Numbered from the stretch's first letter, positions 19,489 through 27,499 are shown. The stretch is DNA of 64,000 bases from Wenyingzhuangia fucanilytica (GCF_001697185.1 NZ_CP014224.1:2650501-2714500); one strand, 5' to 3'. Numbers and translations: made by a program. The notes: a model not told the origin generated them from the letters alone.

Positions 19489-20027
19489 TAAAAAGTTACC
19501 TCAGTAGCTCCTAAACCATATCGTTGGTATGAAGCTTCTTCGTATCTTAAAGAGTATCTATTAAAAATACTATACAAGCCTTCTTTTAAAACGCCCTCTC
19601 CTACTCCGTGTATAAAAACTATTTTAGGTATTCTGTTTTTAATGGCAAAATCAACTTTGTGTTGAGCGGTATCTAATTGTTTGTTTAAAATATCTCCATT
19701 AGACATTCCGCTAGCAGACTTTACCAGTTTTTCTATATGTAAATCTACTTCCATTACCACACCATATTTTTCTTGCTTAGATTTTTTAGCACTTTTTTTA
19801 TTGTGCTCTACAAACAATGCTTTCTGACGTAACATTTTGTTATTGATATCAGAAAATTTAGACATTTCGGACTGTTCAATATTTACCAAAATCAATTGAT
19901 CGCTTTGATACGCTAACTCAAAACCATCTTCATCTAAAACAAGTACACTGTTTTTCATCACCTTAGATACCGTGCCTTTAACTACGGAATCTTTAACCAG
20001 TACTTTATCTCCAGATTTAAGTTTCAT
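19488..20027 (-). CDS. Smr-domain protein (MutS2 C-terminal-like)
   Basis: A 179-residue protein. The first 60 residues form a small beta-barrel (MKLKSGDKVLVKDSVVKGTVSKV, Tudor/KOW-like). A basic linker KKSAKKSKQEK follows. Residues about 93-179 are an Smr domain: VDLHIEKLV (DLH motif), then IVFIHGVGEGVLKEGL (HGxGxG) and YGLGATEVTF. Smr domains are nucleases or RNA/DNA-binding modules, as in MutS2, here without the MutS ATPase. It diverges from the PTP-like gene. Confidence 0.82.
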   Translation of the reverse strand: MKLKSGDKVLVKDSVVKGTVSKVMKNSVLVLDEDGFELAYQSDQLILVNIEQSEMSKFSDINNKMLRQKALFVEHNKKSAKKSKQEKYGVVMEVDLHIEKLVKSASGMSNGDILNKQLDTAQHKVDFAIKNRIPKIVFIHGVGEGVLKEGLYSIFNRYSLRYEEASYQRYGLGATEVTF

Positions 20028-20104
20028 TGTTCCTTAATTATAAATTAACATCTGTTTATGCTTTAGCCCTTATATTTAAGTATTATAATAATAAAACACC
20101 CTTA

Positions 20105-20740
20105 ATGTCCACCTTACAAAAAACCAATATCAAAGATTTTTTTGAAAGAGCTATCAGAAATACAAAGTTAGATATTCAAAGAGAAATTTTACTAGAAAAC
20201 ATTGCTAATAAAATTGCAAAAACGATTAATGAAAAAGAAAAAGTAAACCTCAACTTTATCGGTACTCATAACTCTAGAAGAAGTCAATTTGCACAGGTTT
20301 GGGCGTATTTTGCTATGGAATATTACGGAATACATAATGGATTTAGCTATTCTAGCGGAATCAATACTTCAACATTTTACTCTAGTACCCTAAAAGCTTT
20401 GGAATTTTCTGGCTTTAAATTTAGTCTAGAAGAATTTAGCCACAAAAACCCTAAATACATCATCAACTACACAAATGCTAAAAAAGAGCTTTTGTGTTAT
20501 TCTAAAACTATTGATGATTCCATCAACCAAACTCCTTTTATAGCCATTACCATTTGTAGAAGTGCAGATGAAAACTGCTCTCTAACCCAAGAAGCAACCT
20601 CTCGTTTTAATTTACCGTATAAAGATCCTAAATGGAGTGATGATGAAGATAACGAGAAAGAAATATATCTAAACACCTCAACATTAATTGCCGGAGAAAT
20701 GGGTGTTTTATTTAAGAAAGTAAAAGATTTTCTTTCTTAA
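20105..20740 (+). CDS. LMW protein-tyrosine-phosphatase / arsenate-reductase-like protein lacking the catalytic cysteine
   Basis: A 211-residue protein from the ATG at 20105; an in-frame start at 20027 overlaps the divergent Smr start and is rejected. The P-loop reads NFIGTHNSRRSQFAQVWA. Homologues known to me in Flavobacteriia read FICTHNSRRS, where that cysteine is the C(X)5R nucleophile; here it is Gly53 (codon GGT, one base from TGT). YSSGINTSTF and ITICRSADENCSL, typical of the family, remain. The protein is probably catalytically dead or repurposed, or carries a recent mutation. It is the last host gene before the prophage. Confidence 0.75.
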   Translation: MSTLQKTNIKDFFERAIRNTKLDIQREILLENIANKIAKTINEKEKVNLNFIGTHNSRRSQFAQVWAYFAMEYYGIHNGFSYSSGINTSTFYSSTLKALEFSGFKFSLEEFSHKNPKYIINYTNAKKELLCYSKTIDDSINQTPFIAITICRSADENCSLTQEATSRFNLPYKDPKWSDDEDNEKEIYLNTSTLIAGEMGVLFKKVKDFLS

Positions 20741-20758
20741 ATACATCTTTATAAAACA

Positions 20759-20790
20759 AAAAAGACTCCTGTTTTCACAGAAGTCTTTTT
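20759..20790. terminator. Chromosomal terminator abutting attL (original tRNA-Leu terminator)
   Basis: AAAAAGACT (20759-20767) pairs with AGTCTTTTT (20782-20790), with an inner CTG/CAG. On the minus strand a T-rich tail follows. Before integration this stem lay directly after the 3' end of tRNA-Leu, and it also ends the PTP-like gene. Confidence 0.8.
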
Positions 20791-20815
20791 GTACAGGCGG
20801 AGAGACTCGAACTCT
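20791..20815. repeat. attL core
   Basis: The 25 bases starting GTACAGGCGGAGAGACTCGA are identical to 60002-60026 and correspond to the tRNA-Leu 3' acceptor and T-arm. To the right the sequence (TTTCTG) departs from the tRNA, so this is the remnant copy of the tRNA end. Confidence 0.93.
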
Positions 20816-20891
20816 TTTCTGTTAACCGATGTCAAAAAAACTATTAAATATCAATGCTTTACAACTTAAAAAATTTCAGTTTTGATATTGA

Positions 20892-20914
20892 TTTGACACG
20901 TATTTGACACGCTT
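20892..20914 (+). repeat. Integrase arm-type site, left end
   Basis: Two tandem 11-bp units, TTTGACACGTA and TTTGACACGCT, plus one T, identical over 23 bp to 59932-59954 and in the same orientation. An inverted TGTCAAA lies at 20830-20836. Equal elements close to both att cores are expected for integrase or excisionase arm binding. Confidence 0.7.
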
Positions 20915-20945
20915 CAAAACAATATAACACCCAATAAAAAAGGGC

Positions 20946-21050
20946 TTACTCGTTGTTTTCTTGCTCTATTATTTTGTCCAGATCATCTAATAAGTCTTTG
21001 TTACTATCATAATCTGCATCTGGACGGTCTATTTCTATTTCTTTTCTCAT
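20946..21050 (-). CDS. Prophage micro-ORF, 34 residues, acidic
   Basis: An ATG at 21050 opens MRKEIEIDRPDADYDSNKDL and ends IIEQENNE. It begins 2 bp after the stop of the BRCT-protein gene and has an A-rich start context, so it could be the last gene of the repressor operon. It is very acidic and without a recognised domain. Its reality rests on position only. Confidence 0.45.
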   Translation of the reverse strand: MRKEIEIDRPDADYDSNKDLLDDLDKIIEQENNE

Positions 21051-21052
21051 TT

Positions 21053-21691
21053 TTAAAACAAGGCGTTAAATTCTTTTTCTGTTAAGGTTTTGATTCCTAT
21101 TTTATCAATCTTTTCCATTTTAGAAGGTCCTGCATTTTCTCCTACTACAACATAATGTAAAGATTTACTTATACTACCTTTATTTATTCCGCCAACACTT
21201 AGGATTTGTTTCCTCATTTCTTCTCTTGAAACATTAAATTCTCCTGTTATTAACACCCATTTATTATACAGAAGGTGCTCTTTGTTTTCTACGTCTAATT
21301 GAATATTTAAAAGTTCTTTTCCTCCTTTTTTATCTTCAAAAACTTCTGGATTGTTCTTTTTACTAATTGCATATAGCATTTGGGCATCTGTGCTTTCTTT
21401 CTTTGGTGATGACATTTTATATTCTTGAAATCTCAACAAATCATCAAAAGCCACTTCTTTAATTTGTTCAGACTTTGTTAAAAACCAAAGACCTATGCTC
21501 GTTATATAAAACCCATCTATTTCATTTCTAAAGTTGATATCATACAATCTTTTAATACCATTTTTTTTAAATGAGTTTTCTGCAGCCTCTAATTGATTAT
21601 CCAACTCATTAATACTAACTTCTAGTATTTCTGCAACTTCTTTTTTACTCCACACTTCTAATTCAAATCCTTTTTCAATTTCTAGTTTCAT
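21053..21691 (-). CDS. Prophage BRCT-domain protein
   Basis: A 212-residue protein. The C-terminal 75 residues (NKWVLITGEFNVSREEMRKQ...GGINKGSISKSLHYVVVGENAGPSKMEKIDKIGIKTLTEKEFNALF) form a BRCT domain of the DNA-ligase LigA/RFC type, with the GG turn and YVVVGENAGPSK phosphate-pocket region. The N-terminal 110 residues are helical (WSKKEVAEILEVSINELDNQL) and could hold a winged-helix-like fold. BRCT domains bind DNA ends or phosphopeptides. The gene lies beside the repressor on the lysogeny strand, so it is probably expressed in the lysogen; its role is unknown. Confidence 0.75.
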   Translation of the reverse strand: MKLEIEKGFELEVWSKKEVAEILEVSINELDNQLEAAENSFKKNGIKRLYDINFRNEIDGFYITSIGLWFLTKSEQIKEVAFDDLLRFQEYKMSSPKKESTDAQMLYAISKKNNPEVFEDKKGGKELLNIQLDVENKEHLLYNKWVLITGEFNVSREEMRKQILSVGGINKGSISKSLHYVVVGENAGPSKMEKIDKIGIKTLTEKEFNALF

Positions 21692-21802
21692 TTTTATATA
21701 AATAAGATGATTTTCACCTGCGTTTTAACACAGTTTTTGATATACGTTATGTTTGAATATTTTTTTTTTATATGCATTGCTTATTACATTTATGCACAAC
21801 TC

Positions 21803-22204
21803 TCAAGAAGCTTTACTAGACTCTTCATTATCAGTAATTCCAAGCATTTTTTCATAAACCGCTATTAACTTTTCTTTATCAATTAAGTTCTGCTTCTGAG
21901 TTTCAACTAATATTTGTAAAGTTTTTAAATCTTCTTCCTTTTTCACTTTTTCTGTTCGTAAATAAGGTTCTTGTTCTTCTTCCATGACTTCTAAAGACTC
22001 CTTTTTTATCATATCCCCTTCATCATATAAAAACCAATCCATGTTTAAAAAAGGTAAAACTTTACGCACAACAGGTATCATATCACTATAAATAGCTCCA
22101 TTAGTTCTCAGATAACTATCTGAAGCACCTAATTGAATAGATAAATTTCTAGGTGTAACACCTTTATAATCAGCCACTTTTCTTAATTTTTCTTTTGCAG
22201 TCAT
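21803..22204 (-). CDS. CI-like phage repressor (HTH protein)
   Basis: A 133-residue protein. The N-terminal helix-turn-helix (KLRKVADYKGVTPRNLSIQLGASDSYLRTN) is followed by NMDWFLYDEGDMI, a phrase typical of Bacteroidota prophage repressors. The C-terminal 50 residues form a coiled coil (EDLKTLQILVETQKQNLIDKEKLIAVYEKML), probably for dimerisation, instead of a LexA-like peptidase domain. It is divergent from the early operon across a 120-bp operator region, so it should repress early genes and itself. With no peptidase domain, induction is unlikely to run through RecA-driven self-cleavage. Confidence 0.8.
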   Translation of the reverse strand: MTAKEKLRKVADYKGVTPRNLSIQLGASDSYLRTNGAIYSDMIPVVRKVLPFLNMDWFLYDEGDMIKKESLEVMEEEQEPYLRTEKVKKEEDLKTLQILVETQKQNLIDKEKLIAVYEKMLGITDNEESSKAS

Positions 22205-22212
22205 ATTTTATG

Positions 22213-22287
22213 AGTAAAACATTACTTATTATTGTAAACTTTTACTTATGTTTGCGTAAGTAAAACGTAAGTAAAGCGTAAGCAATT
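22213..22287. promoter_or_regulatory. Repressor operator cluster and early promoter
   Basis: Between the divergent genes lie TTACTTA at 22222-22228 and 22242-22248, and its complement TAAGTAA at 22257-22263 and 22268-22274. The middle pair forms an inverted repeat with 8-bp spacing that straddles the -7 box TATGTTTG (22247-22254). Three tandem 11-bp units CGTAAGTAAAA, CGTAAGTAAAG and CGTAAGCAATT occupy 22255-22287. AGTAA-N4-TTACT (22213-22226) and GTAAA-N2-TTTAC (22234-22245) are further dyads. This is the expected lytic/lysogenic switch. Confidence 0.72.
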
Positions 22288-22324
22288 TAGAAGTAATTAA
22301 TTAATTAACAAATAGTACAACTGT

Positions 22325-22609
22325 ATGATATCTAAAGAAGAAGAAATAGAACTAAAAAAAGTATTTGGTAGGAACTATTCTCCATATATCCAAAATTCAT
22401 TTGAAAAAAATGGAGTTAAAAACCAAGATGGATCTAGTGTATCAAAAACCACTATTAGAATGGTTATGACTGGTAATTTGCACCATCCTTATTTTGCCAA
22501 AGCAATATTTAAAGCTGCAGAAGAAAAGAAAGCAGAAGATGCTCAATATGAGTCTATGAAATCCCAAGTATTAGGAATAAAAAAAGCAGTAGCTGTAACT
22601 ACTGCTTAA
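22325..22609 (+). CDS. Cro-like early regulator candidate
   Basis: A 94-residue basic protein, first gene of the rightward early operon. Residues 1-70 (ISKEEEIELKKVFGRNYSPYIQNSFEKNGVKNQDGSSVSKTTIRMVMTG) look like a small helical DNA-binding domain: YIQNSFEKNGV and SKTTIRMVMTG are placed like an HTH. I do not recognise a named family. Position opposite the repressor suggests a Cro role. The last codons form a hairpin (22584-22607). Confidence 0.6.
   Translation: MISKEEEIELKKVFGRNYSPYIQNSFEKNGVKNQDGSSVSKTTIRMVMTGNLHHPYFAKAIFKAAEEKKAEDAQYESMKSQVLGIKKAVAVTTA
22584..22607 (+). terminator. Hairpin overlapping the end of the Cro-like gene (attenuator candidate)
   Basis: AAGCAGTAG (22584-22592) pairs with CTACTGCTT (22599-22607) around CTGTAA; the stop codon overlaps the 3' arm. 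The following TAAAATT is only weakly T-rich, so it may attenuate or stabilise the transcript more than terminate it. Confidence 0.4.
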
Positions 22610-22620
22610 AATTATAATTA

Positions 22621-22634
22621 CCAATCATTCAAAA
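22621..22634 (+). repeat. Early leader motif, copy 1
   Basis: CCAATCATTCAAAA ends 11 nt before the ATG of the LuxR-like gene. Four copies of AATCATTCAAAA occur in the early operon, each in a gene leader. Confidence 0.6.
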
Positions 22635-22645
22635 AACCAATAATT

Positions 22646-23278
22646 ATGGAAGCAAATTTAAACAATTCCCACCAATCAACTCCTTTTTCGATTAACATTT
22701 TAGCTGCAGGAATGCATCCAGAAGATTCTAATATAGAATTATGGGGAGACAAAAGAACCAAAAAAGTGTTTTTTACTCAAAACGGAAACACTAAGCCATT
22801 TAGCAAATTACCACACAAGTATCATGTAATGTTACTAGAACAAATGCAAAATGATAAAGTTGCATTTAAGGAAATTCTTAAACAACATGGCTCTGCATTA
22901 AATGGTTTAGAGGCTTATACATTTTGTAAATATGGAGCATTAGATTCTTCTCCAGATTTATCTGATGACGAACTCGCCAAATGCGAAAACTTTTTATGTA
23001 ACTCTCAACTACCTAATCCATGTGCTTGTTTAAAGTGGAAAAAAATAACAGTACGCAGTAACGGTAACACTTTAACAACAAGAGAAATTCAGTTGTTGGA
23101 ATTAATTGGTCAAAAAAAATCGAACAAAGAAATAACTGAAATATTTAATATTTCTGAAAACACCTTAAAAACTCATAGAGATAATCTTCATAAAAAATTT
23201 AAGGTGCAAAGCGAGCAGGAACTAATATTAGAAGCAGTATCAGATCATATCATCCAAACACAACCTAAAAATATTTAA
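22646..23278 (+). CDS. Phage regulator with LuxR/GerE-type C-terminal HTH
   Basis: A 210-residue protein. The C-terminal segment about 143-205 (LTTREIQLLELIGQKKSNKEITEIFNISENTLKTHRDNLHKKFKV) is a clear GerE-type helix-turn-helix with the family's LTxRExxVLxLI start and TLKTH recognition helix. The first 140 residues (NILAAGMHPEDSNIELWGDKRTKK...) match no receiver or autoinducer domain I recognise. As an early transcription factor it is the best candidate in the window for activating the repeated late promoters. It follows a copy of the AATCATTCAAAA leader. Confidence 0.75.
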   Translation: MEANLNNSHQSTPFSINILAAGMHPEDSNIELWGDKRTKKVFFTQNGNTKPFSKLPHKYHVMLLEQMQNDKVAFKEILKQHGSALNGLEAYTFCKYGALDSSPDLSDDELAKCENFLCNSQLPNPCACLKWKKITVRSNGNTLTTREIQLLELIGQKKSNKEITEIFNISENTLKTHRDNLHKKFKVQSEQELILEAVSDHIIQTQPKNI

Positions 23279-23282
23279 GACT

Positions 23283-23534
23283 ATGAACACAGAACACAGT
23301 GTAAACACAGGAAACGTAATGTTAATGTCTGTATCAGATTGTAAACACGCTAAAAATAAGCAAGGAAATATTGGTTTTGTAACCAAATATCAATACAAAA
23401 TTAACGAAGGTGATACCATTATAGCCAATAGTAAAGAAGGCACTGCAGTATATAAAATTTTAAAAATAGAATCTGTTAAACCGGCAACCATTAAAGGCTT
23501 TGAATATTACAAAGCTTTGGCCAAAAGAAATTAA
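23283..23534 (+). CDS. Early phage protein, 83 residues, unknown
   Basis: A small beta-rich-looking protein (MLMSVSDCKHAKNKQGNIGFVTKYQYKINEGDTIIANSKEG...). It starts 4 bp after the LuxR-like stop, so it is co-expressed. No family recognised. Confidence 0.6.
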   Translation: MNTEHSVNTGNVMLMSVSDCKHAKNKQGNIGFVTKYQYKINEGDTIIANSKEGTAVYKILKIESVKPATIKGFEYYKALAKRN

Positions 23535-23535
23535 T

Positions 23536-23547
23536 AATCATTCAAAA
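23536..23547 (+). repeat. Early leader motif, copy 2
   Basis: AATCATTCAAAA, ending 12 nt before the ATG at 23560. The motif starts right at the stop of the preceding gene. Confidence 0.55.
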
Positions 23548-23559
23548 CCTAAAACAATT

Positions 23560-23970
23560 ATGAATCCAGAATTAGTAGAATTTCAAGAAAAAGCAGAAGT
23601 TTTTTTAGAAAGCAATAAAATAAAAGCAGCAGAAATAGTAACCGAAATAAGAAATACATCAACTGAAATTAGTCAATCTTATGATTTGCATGTTTATGAA
23701 AATAAAAATGATATAGCATCTCTATTTAGTGTGTCTGGCAACTCTATAAATATGGTTCTTTTAAAAGCAAAACATCAATTAGAAATTGAAGCTTTAAATA
23801 AAAAACAATTAGAGTTAAACATTTTAGCTAATGATTCAGTAGTACAACAACATGAAATTATTCCTAAAGCTGATAGAAATGTTTTGTCTGAAAAAATCAC
23901 AAAACAACAATTAGATTCCCCTAATAAAATAATTGCTGAAGACGAAGCTTCAGAACCCATAAAAAACTAG
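23560..23970 (+). CDS. Early phage protein, 136 residues, helical, unknown
   Basis: The ATG at 23560 (MNPELVEFQEKAEVFLESNK) is chosen because it follows the leader motif; an in-frame upstream start at 23500 overlaps the previous gene. The protein is mostly helical and charged (IKAAEIVTEIRNTSTEISQSYD, HQLEIEALNKKQLELNILAND) and has an acidic C-terminus. The phrase KADRNVLSEKI resembles KVDRNVLAAQI in the terminase-operon protein at 43302, which is curious but short. Function unknown. Confidence 0.6.
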   Translation: MNPELVEFQEKAEVFLESNKIKAAEIVTEIRNTSTEISQSYDLHVYENKNDIASLFSVSGNSINMVLLKAKHQLEIEALNKKQLELNILANDSVVQQHEIIPKADRNVLSEKITKQQLDSPNKIIAEDEASEPIKN

Positions 23971-23975
23971 TCACT

Positions 23976-24254
23976 ATGTCAAAATATTCAATCATCCCAT
24001 CATTAGAGTTAGATTATGAAATCAGTCATTACAAACACCAATTATCAGCGTTGGAAACATTACCAAACACAAGTGCCTCTACAAAAAACGATCTTAGAAA
24101 ATACTACCAAAAACAGATTGAGGAAAGGGAACATGAACTTAAAATCCGTTCAAATATCCAACTTGGAAATGAAAGCAATGAATGTGATATGCCACACAAA
24201 AGCGTGCTCGATATTCCTGTTGAAGCAGAAATTATTGGACCTAACAGCGTTTAA
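23976..24254 (+). CDS. Early phage protein, 92 residues, unknown
   Basis: Helical start (LELDYEISHYKHQLSALETL) with a charged coiled segment NDLRKYYQKQIEEREHELKIRS. It lies 5 bp after the previous gene and 1 bp before the next small gene. An overlapping longer frame (24016-24384) uses the same DNA; only its last 42 codons look real. Confidence 0.55.
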   Translation: MSKYSIIPSLELDYEISHYKHQLSALETLPNTSASTKNDLRKYYQKQIEEREHELKIRSNIQLGNESNECDMPHKSVLDIPVEAEIIGPNSV

Positions 24255-24255
24255 C

Positions 24256-24384
24256 ATGATTATTTCAGATTTAAACGCTTACACAAAAGAGATTCTTAAA
24301 ACTGATGAGCGTTTAAAAAACGTAATAGCCTACAAAAGACCATTGACCATTGAAGATTACTATCATAAATATTTAGCAAAATGA
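24256..24384 (+). CDS. Early phage small protein, 42 residues
   Basis: The ATG at 24256 gives MIISDLNAYTKEILKTDERL...YHKYLAK. It starts 1 bp after the previous stop and its TGA overlaps the primase ATG (ATGA). Such tight coupling supports a genuine gene before the primase. No family recognised. Confidence 0.5.
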   Translation: MIISDLNAYTKEILKTDERLKNVIAYKRPLTIEDYYHKYLAK

Positions 24385-27300
24385 CTTACATACCAGACGA
24401 TAAGAAAAACGAAATTATAGAAAAAGCAACGTTAGAAAACGTTTTAAATGATTTTCATTCATTTAAAAAGTCTGGTTCTAGTAAGGTTACAGATTGCCCT
24501 AAATGTGGTGGAAAAGACAAACTAACCTTTACTCCTGCTAAAAAGGTAGTTAAATGTTTTGTGTGTGATTTAGGTGTAAAAACCCCTGCCAATTATTTAA
24601 AAAAGTTCCATGGTAAAAACTTTGTAGAAACGTTAACAGATTTAGCTAGAATAGAAAATATTAGTATAGATGATATTCCACCTGCTCCTAAAACACAGAA
24701 AAAAAGCAAGTTGGTAGCATCTGTTAAAAATTTACCGGTTAAACCCAAACCACAAACTCCAAAATATACTAATGGTTCTTATTTAGATGCTATGCTAAAA
24801 GAATCTGGTTTAACCATGGAGGATATTACTAGTGAAATACAGGTAGATGAGAATACAAAAGTGTTAACACCAGCTTTTCAAACTGGCTCTGTAGATGCCG
24901 CTTTTAAAATTATTCCTGGTGTAGATGTTATTATAAAATACTACGATTTAGAAAGTAAGCCAATGACTTACTATAAAAAATTGGCAAATGGAAACATATC
25001 TCCTAAACCATTGGAGTTTTATAGAGTTCGTTATCAAACCCCAGAGGCACATTTAGATAGTAAAGGAAAACCTACCAAATATAGATCACCTTATGGTTCA
25101 GATACCAAAGTATATTTACCTAAAATATTAAGAGAAAAATATCAACAAGGTTCTAGAATTAAAACTCTTTATATACAAGAAGGAGAAAAGAAAGCAGAAA
25201 AAGCATGTAAACACAACATGATTTCTGTGGGTGTTATGGGAATTCACAACATTGCAAGTAAAAAAAGTTTGCCTGCAGAATTTGAATTAATCATACGAAA
25301 ATGTCAAGTAGAAAATGTAGTATTTGTTTTAGACGCAGATTGGAACGAATTAGGAAGTTTAGAAAAAGGTGCTCCTGCAGATTACAGACCTTATTCATTT
25401 TACAAAGCGGTTCAAAACTTTAAAGACTATTTCTATGCATTTACCAACAATGCTATTTATTTAAACATCTTTTTTGCACACGTAAAAGAAAACCAATCTA
25501 AAGACAAAGGTTTAGATGATTTGTTAACCAATACGTTATATGGTGCCGAAGACAAGCTAGAAGCTCAATGTGAAAAAGCAATGGTAGATCCTTCTGGAGT
25601 TGCTGATTATTTACAATTTTATAAAATCACTTCTCAGTCAGACTACAAAATAAAGGAACTTTGGCACATACAGTCTACTCAAGCATTTATAGAGCACTAT
25701 AAAGATGAAATTAAAAAAGCCAACATAGAGGTTTTTACTGCAGGTAGAATTAAATGGAGGTTTACAGAAGATGATAAGGTAGAAATGGCTCAACCCATAG
25801 AAGTTCAAGAAACTTATTGGGATGAACAAACCAAAAAAATAAAAGGTGGTGGTACAGAGGTTACAGGTATAAAATTTAATTATAACAGGTGTTATAAATT
25901 TTTACAAAACAGAGGTTTTGGTCGTTACAAGTTGTCAGAAAAAGAATACCTGTTTATCCATAAAGAAAACACCATTGTTAAAGAAGTAAATGCTAGTTAT
26001 ATAAAAGACTTTATTATAGATTTTACTAGAGCTTTAGGTGAGTTTGAGTATGAAAACGTTCTAAACCTTTTGTTTTCTGGTGGGAAACAATATTTAGGAG
26101 ATGCTTCTTTAGGAAACCTACAATACGATGATCCTAATTTCCATAACAACGATATTGGTGTACAGTATATGTTTTTTAAAGACAATTATTGGAAAATTAC
26201 CAAAGATGGAATAGAAGAAAACTTATTACAGAACTTGCCAGGATATGTTTGGAAAGATAAAATTAGAGACTTTAAGCCTAAAAAATTAAATGCTTTAATA
26301 GAAAACATTACCAAAATAGATGATGAAGTAGTAAAAGCCAATCCGTCTTTAAAAAACTACCAAGGAGACAATTGGTTATTTGACATTACAGATACTGGTG
26401 ATGAATGTGATTTTTTAAGATTTTTATTCAACGCATCAGACTTTAACCACCAAAACCATACACGTGATGAAAGTACGTATACCATAGAAGAACAACTAGA
26501 CAGAAATAAGCATTTTTTAAACAAACTAAGCTGTTTAGGTTTTTTACTACACGAGTACAGAAATCCAGATGTGTTAAAAGCTGTAGTAGCTATGGATGGT
26601 AAAGATTCAGAAGGTTCTGCTTCTAATGGTAGATCTGGTAAATCTTTACTTGGAGAATTTGTGCGTTGGCTAATTAAAACAAAATACATTCCTGGTACCA
26701 AAAACAATTTAACCGAAGATAAATATATATGGGAAGGAATAGACGAACGTACTTGTTTAGTGTTTATAGATGACGTTTTGGCCAACTTTAACTTTAAAAG
26801 AATATTCCCAGAAATAACAGGAGATTTTGAAGTAGAAGGAAAAGGAGATAAAAAAATTACCATTCCAAAAGAAAAAGCTCCAAAGTTTTACATTACCACC
26901 AACCACGCTTTAAAAGGAGAAGGTGGTTCTTATAATGACAGACAAATAGGAGTGGCTTTTTCAGACTGGTACAGCGAGCATTACAAACCAACTAATGACA
27001 GTACTAATAACTCTAAATTCTTTGAATATTGGGATTATACCCAAGCCAATTTAAGCACCAATTTAGCAGCTACAGCATTACAGGTTTATTTTCAATTTGG
27101 AATTATACAAGCACCAACTAAAAAATTAAAACGCAGAAAGTTAAGACAAGATATTGGAGAAGATTTTATGGAGTGGGCAGATGAAATTTTTTCAGACTAT
27201 AACAACCTAAATAAAAAACTACCGAAATCTGGTTTGTACAACGGAGTGTTACATCCTAACAGTAAGTCTTCTTTTTCTGGATTGTCTTTTATTCAAAAAT

Positions 27301-27497
27301 ACCCACAGCAAAAAATATACACCAATCCTAGAAAATTTAAAGAAAAGCTTATCAAATATGCAGAATACAAAGGTTACATATTTAACCCAAGTAGTAACGG
27401 TGATAATATTAAAATAAACAGTGTAGAGTATGTAGAAATGTTTGTTTCAGAAGAAGAATTGCAAACGTTAATTAACCAATCTAATGAAGTTTTTTAA
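24381..27497 (+). CDS. Phage primase-helicase (zinc finger, TOPRIM, SF3/D5-like ATPase)
   Basis: A 1038-residue fusion for phage DNA replication. Zinc finger: C39-P-K-C42 and C59-F-V-C62. TOPRIM region: YIQEGEKKAEKACKH near 265 with the glutamate, and VFVLDADWN near 315 with the DxD metal site. C-terminal helicase: Walker A ASNGRSGKSLLGEF near 750, Walker B CLVFIDDVLANF near 794, then FYITTNHALKGEGGSYNDRQIG as the sensor/arginine region. It is the only replication protein evident in the prophage, so the host polymerase must be used. The gene overlaps the preceding small gene by 4 bp. Confidence 0.88.
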   Translation: MTYIPDDKKNEIIEKATLENVLNDFHSFKKSGSSKVTDCPKCGGKDKLTFTPAKKVVKCFVCDLGVKTPANYLKKFHGKNFVETLTDLARIENISIDDIPPAPKTQKKSKLVASVKNLPVKPKPQTPKYTNGSYLDAMLKESGLTMEDITSEIQVDENTKVLTPAFQTGSVDAAFKIIPGVDVIIKYYDLESKPMTYYKKLANGNISPKPLEFYRVRYQTPEAHLDSKGKPTKYRSPYGSDTKVYLPKILREKYQQGSRIKTLYIQEGEKKAEKACKHNMISVGVMGIHNIASKKSLPAEFELIIRKCQVENVVFVLDADWNELGSLEKGAPADYRPYSFYKAVQNFKDYFYAFTNNAIYLNIFFAHVKENQSKDKGLDDLLTNTLYGAEDKLEAQCEKAMVDPSGVADYLQFYKITSQSDYKIKELWHIQSTQAFIEHYKDEIKKANIEVFTAGRIKWRFTEDDKVEMAQPIEVQETYWDEQTKKIKGGGTEVTGIKFNYNRCYKFLQNRGFGRYKLSEKEYLFIHKENTIVKEVNASYIKDFIIDFTRALGEFEYENVLNLLFSGGKQYLGDASLGNLQYDDPNFHNNDIGVQYMFFKDNYWKITKDGIEENLLQNLPGYVWKDKIRDFKPKKLNALIENITKIDDEVVKANPSLKNYQGDNWLFDITDTGDECDFLRFLFNASDFNHQNHTRDESTYTIEEQLDRNKHFLNKLSCLGFLLHEYRNPDVLKAVVAMDGKDSEGSASNGRSGKSLLGEFVRWLIKTKYIPGTKNNLTEDKYIWEGIDERTCLVFIDDVLANFNFKRIFPEITGDFEVEGKGDKKITIPKEKAPKFYITTNHALKGEGGSYNDRQIGVAFSDWYSEHYKPTNDSTNNSKFFEYWDYTQANLSTNLAATALQVYFQFGIIQAPTKKLKRRKLRQDIGEDFMEWADEIFSDYNNLNKKLPKSGLYNGVLHPNSKSSFSGLSFIQKYPQQKIYTNPRKFKEKLIKYAEYKGYIFNPSSNGDNIKINSVEYVEMFVSEEELQTLINQSNEVF

Positions 27498-27499
27498 AC

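Noticed and set aside
20255-20290. Truncation of the PTP-like gene by the prophage
   Set aside because: The gene ends 50 bp before attL with its own stop and terminator; the insertion did not cut it.
24016-24255. Upstream part of a 122-codon plus-strand frame overlapping the 92-residue early gene
   Set aside because: Composition is unusual and it overlaps a better gene; only the last 42 codons from the ATG at 24256 are kept.
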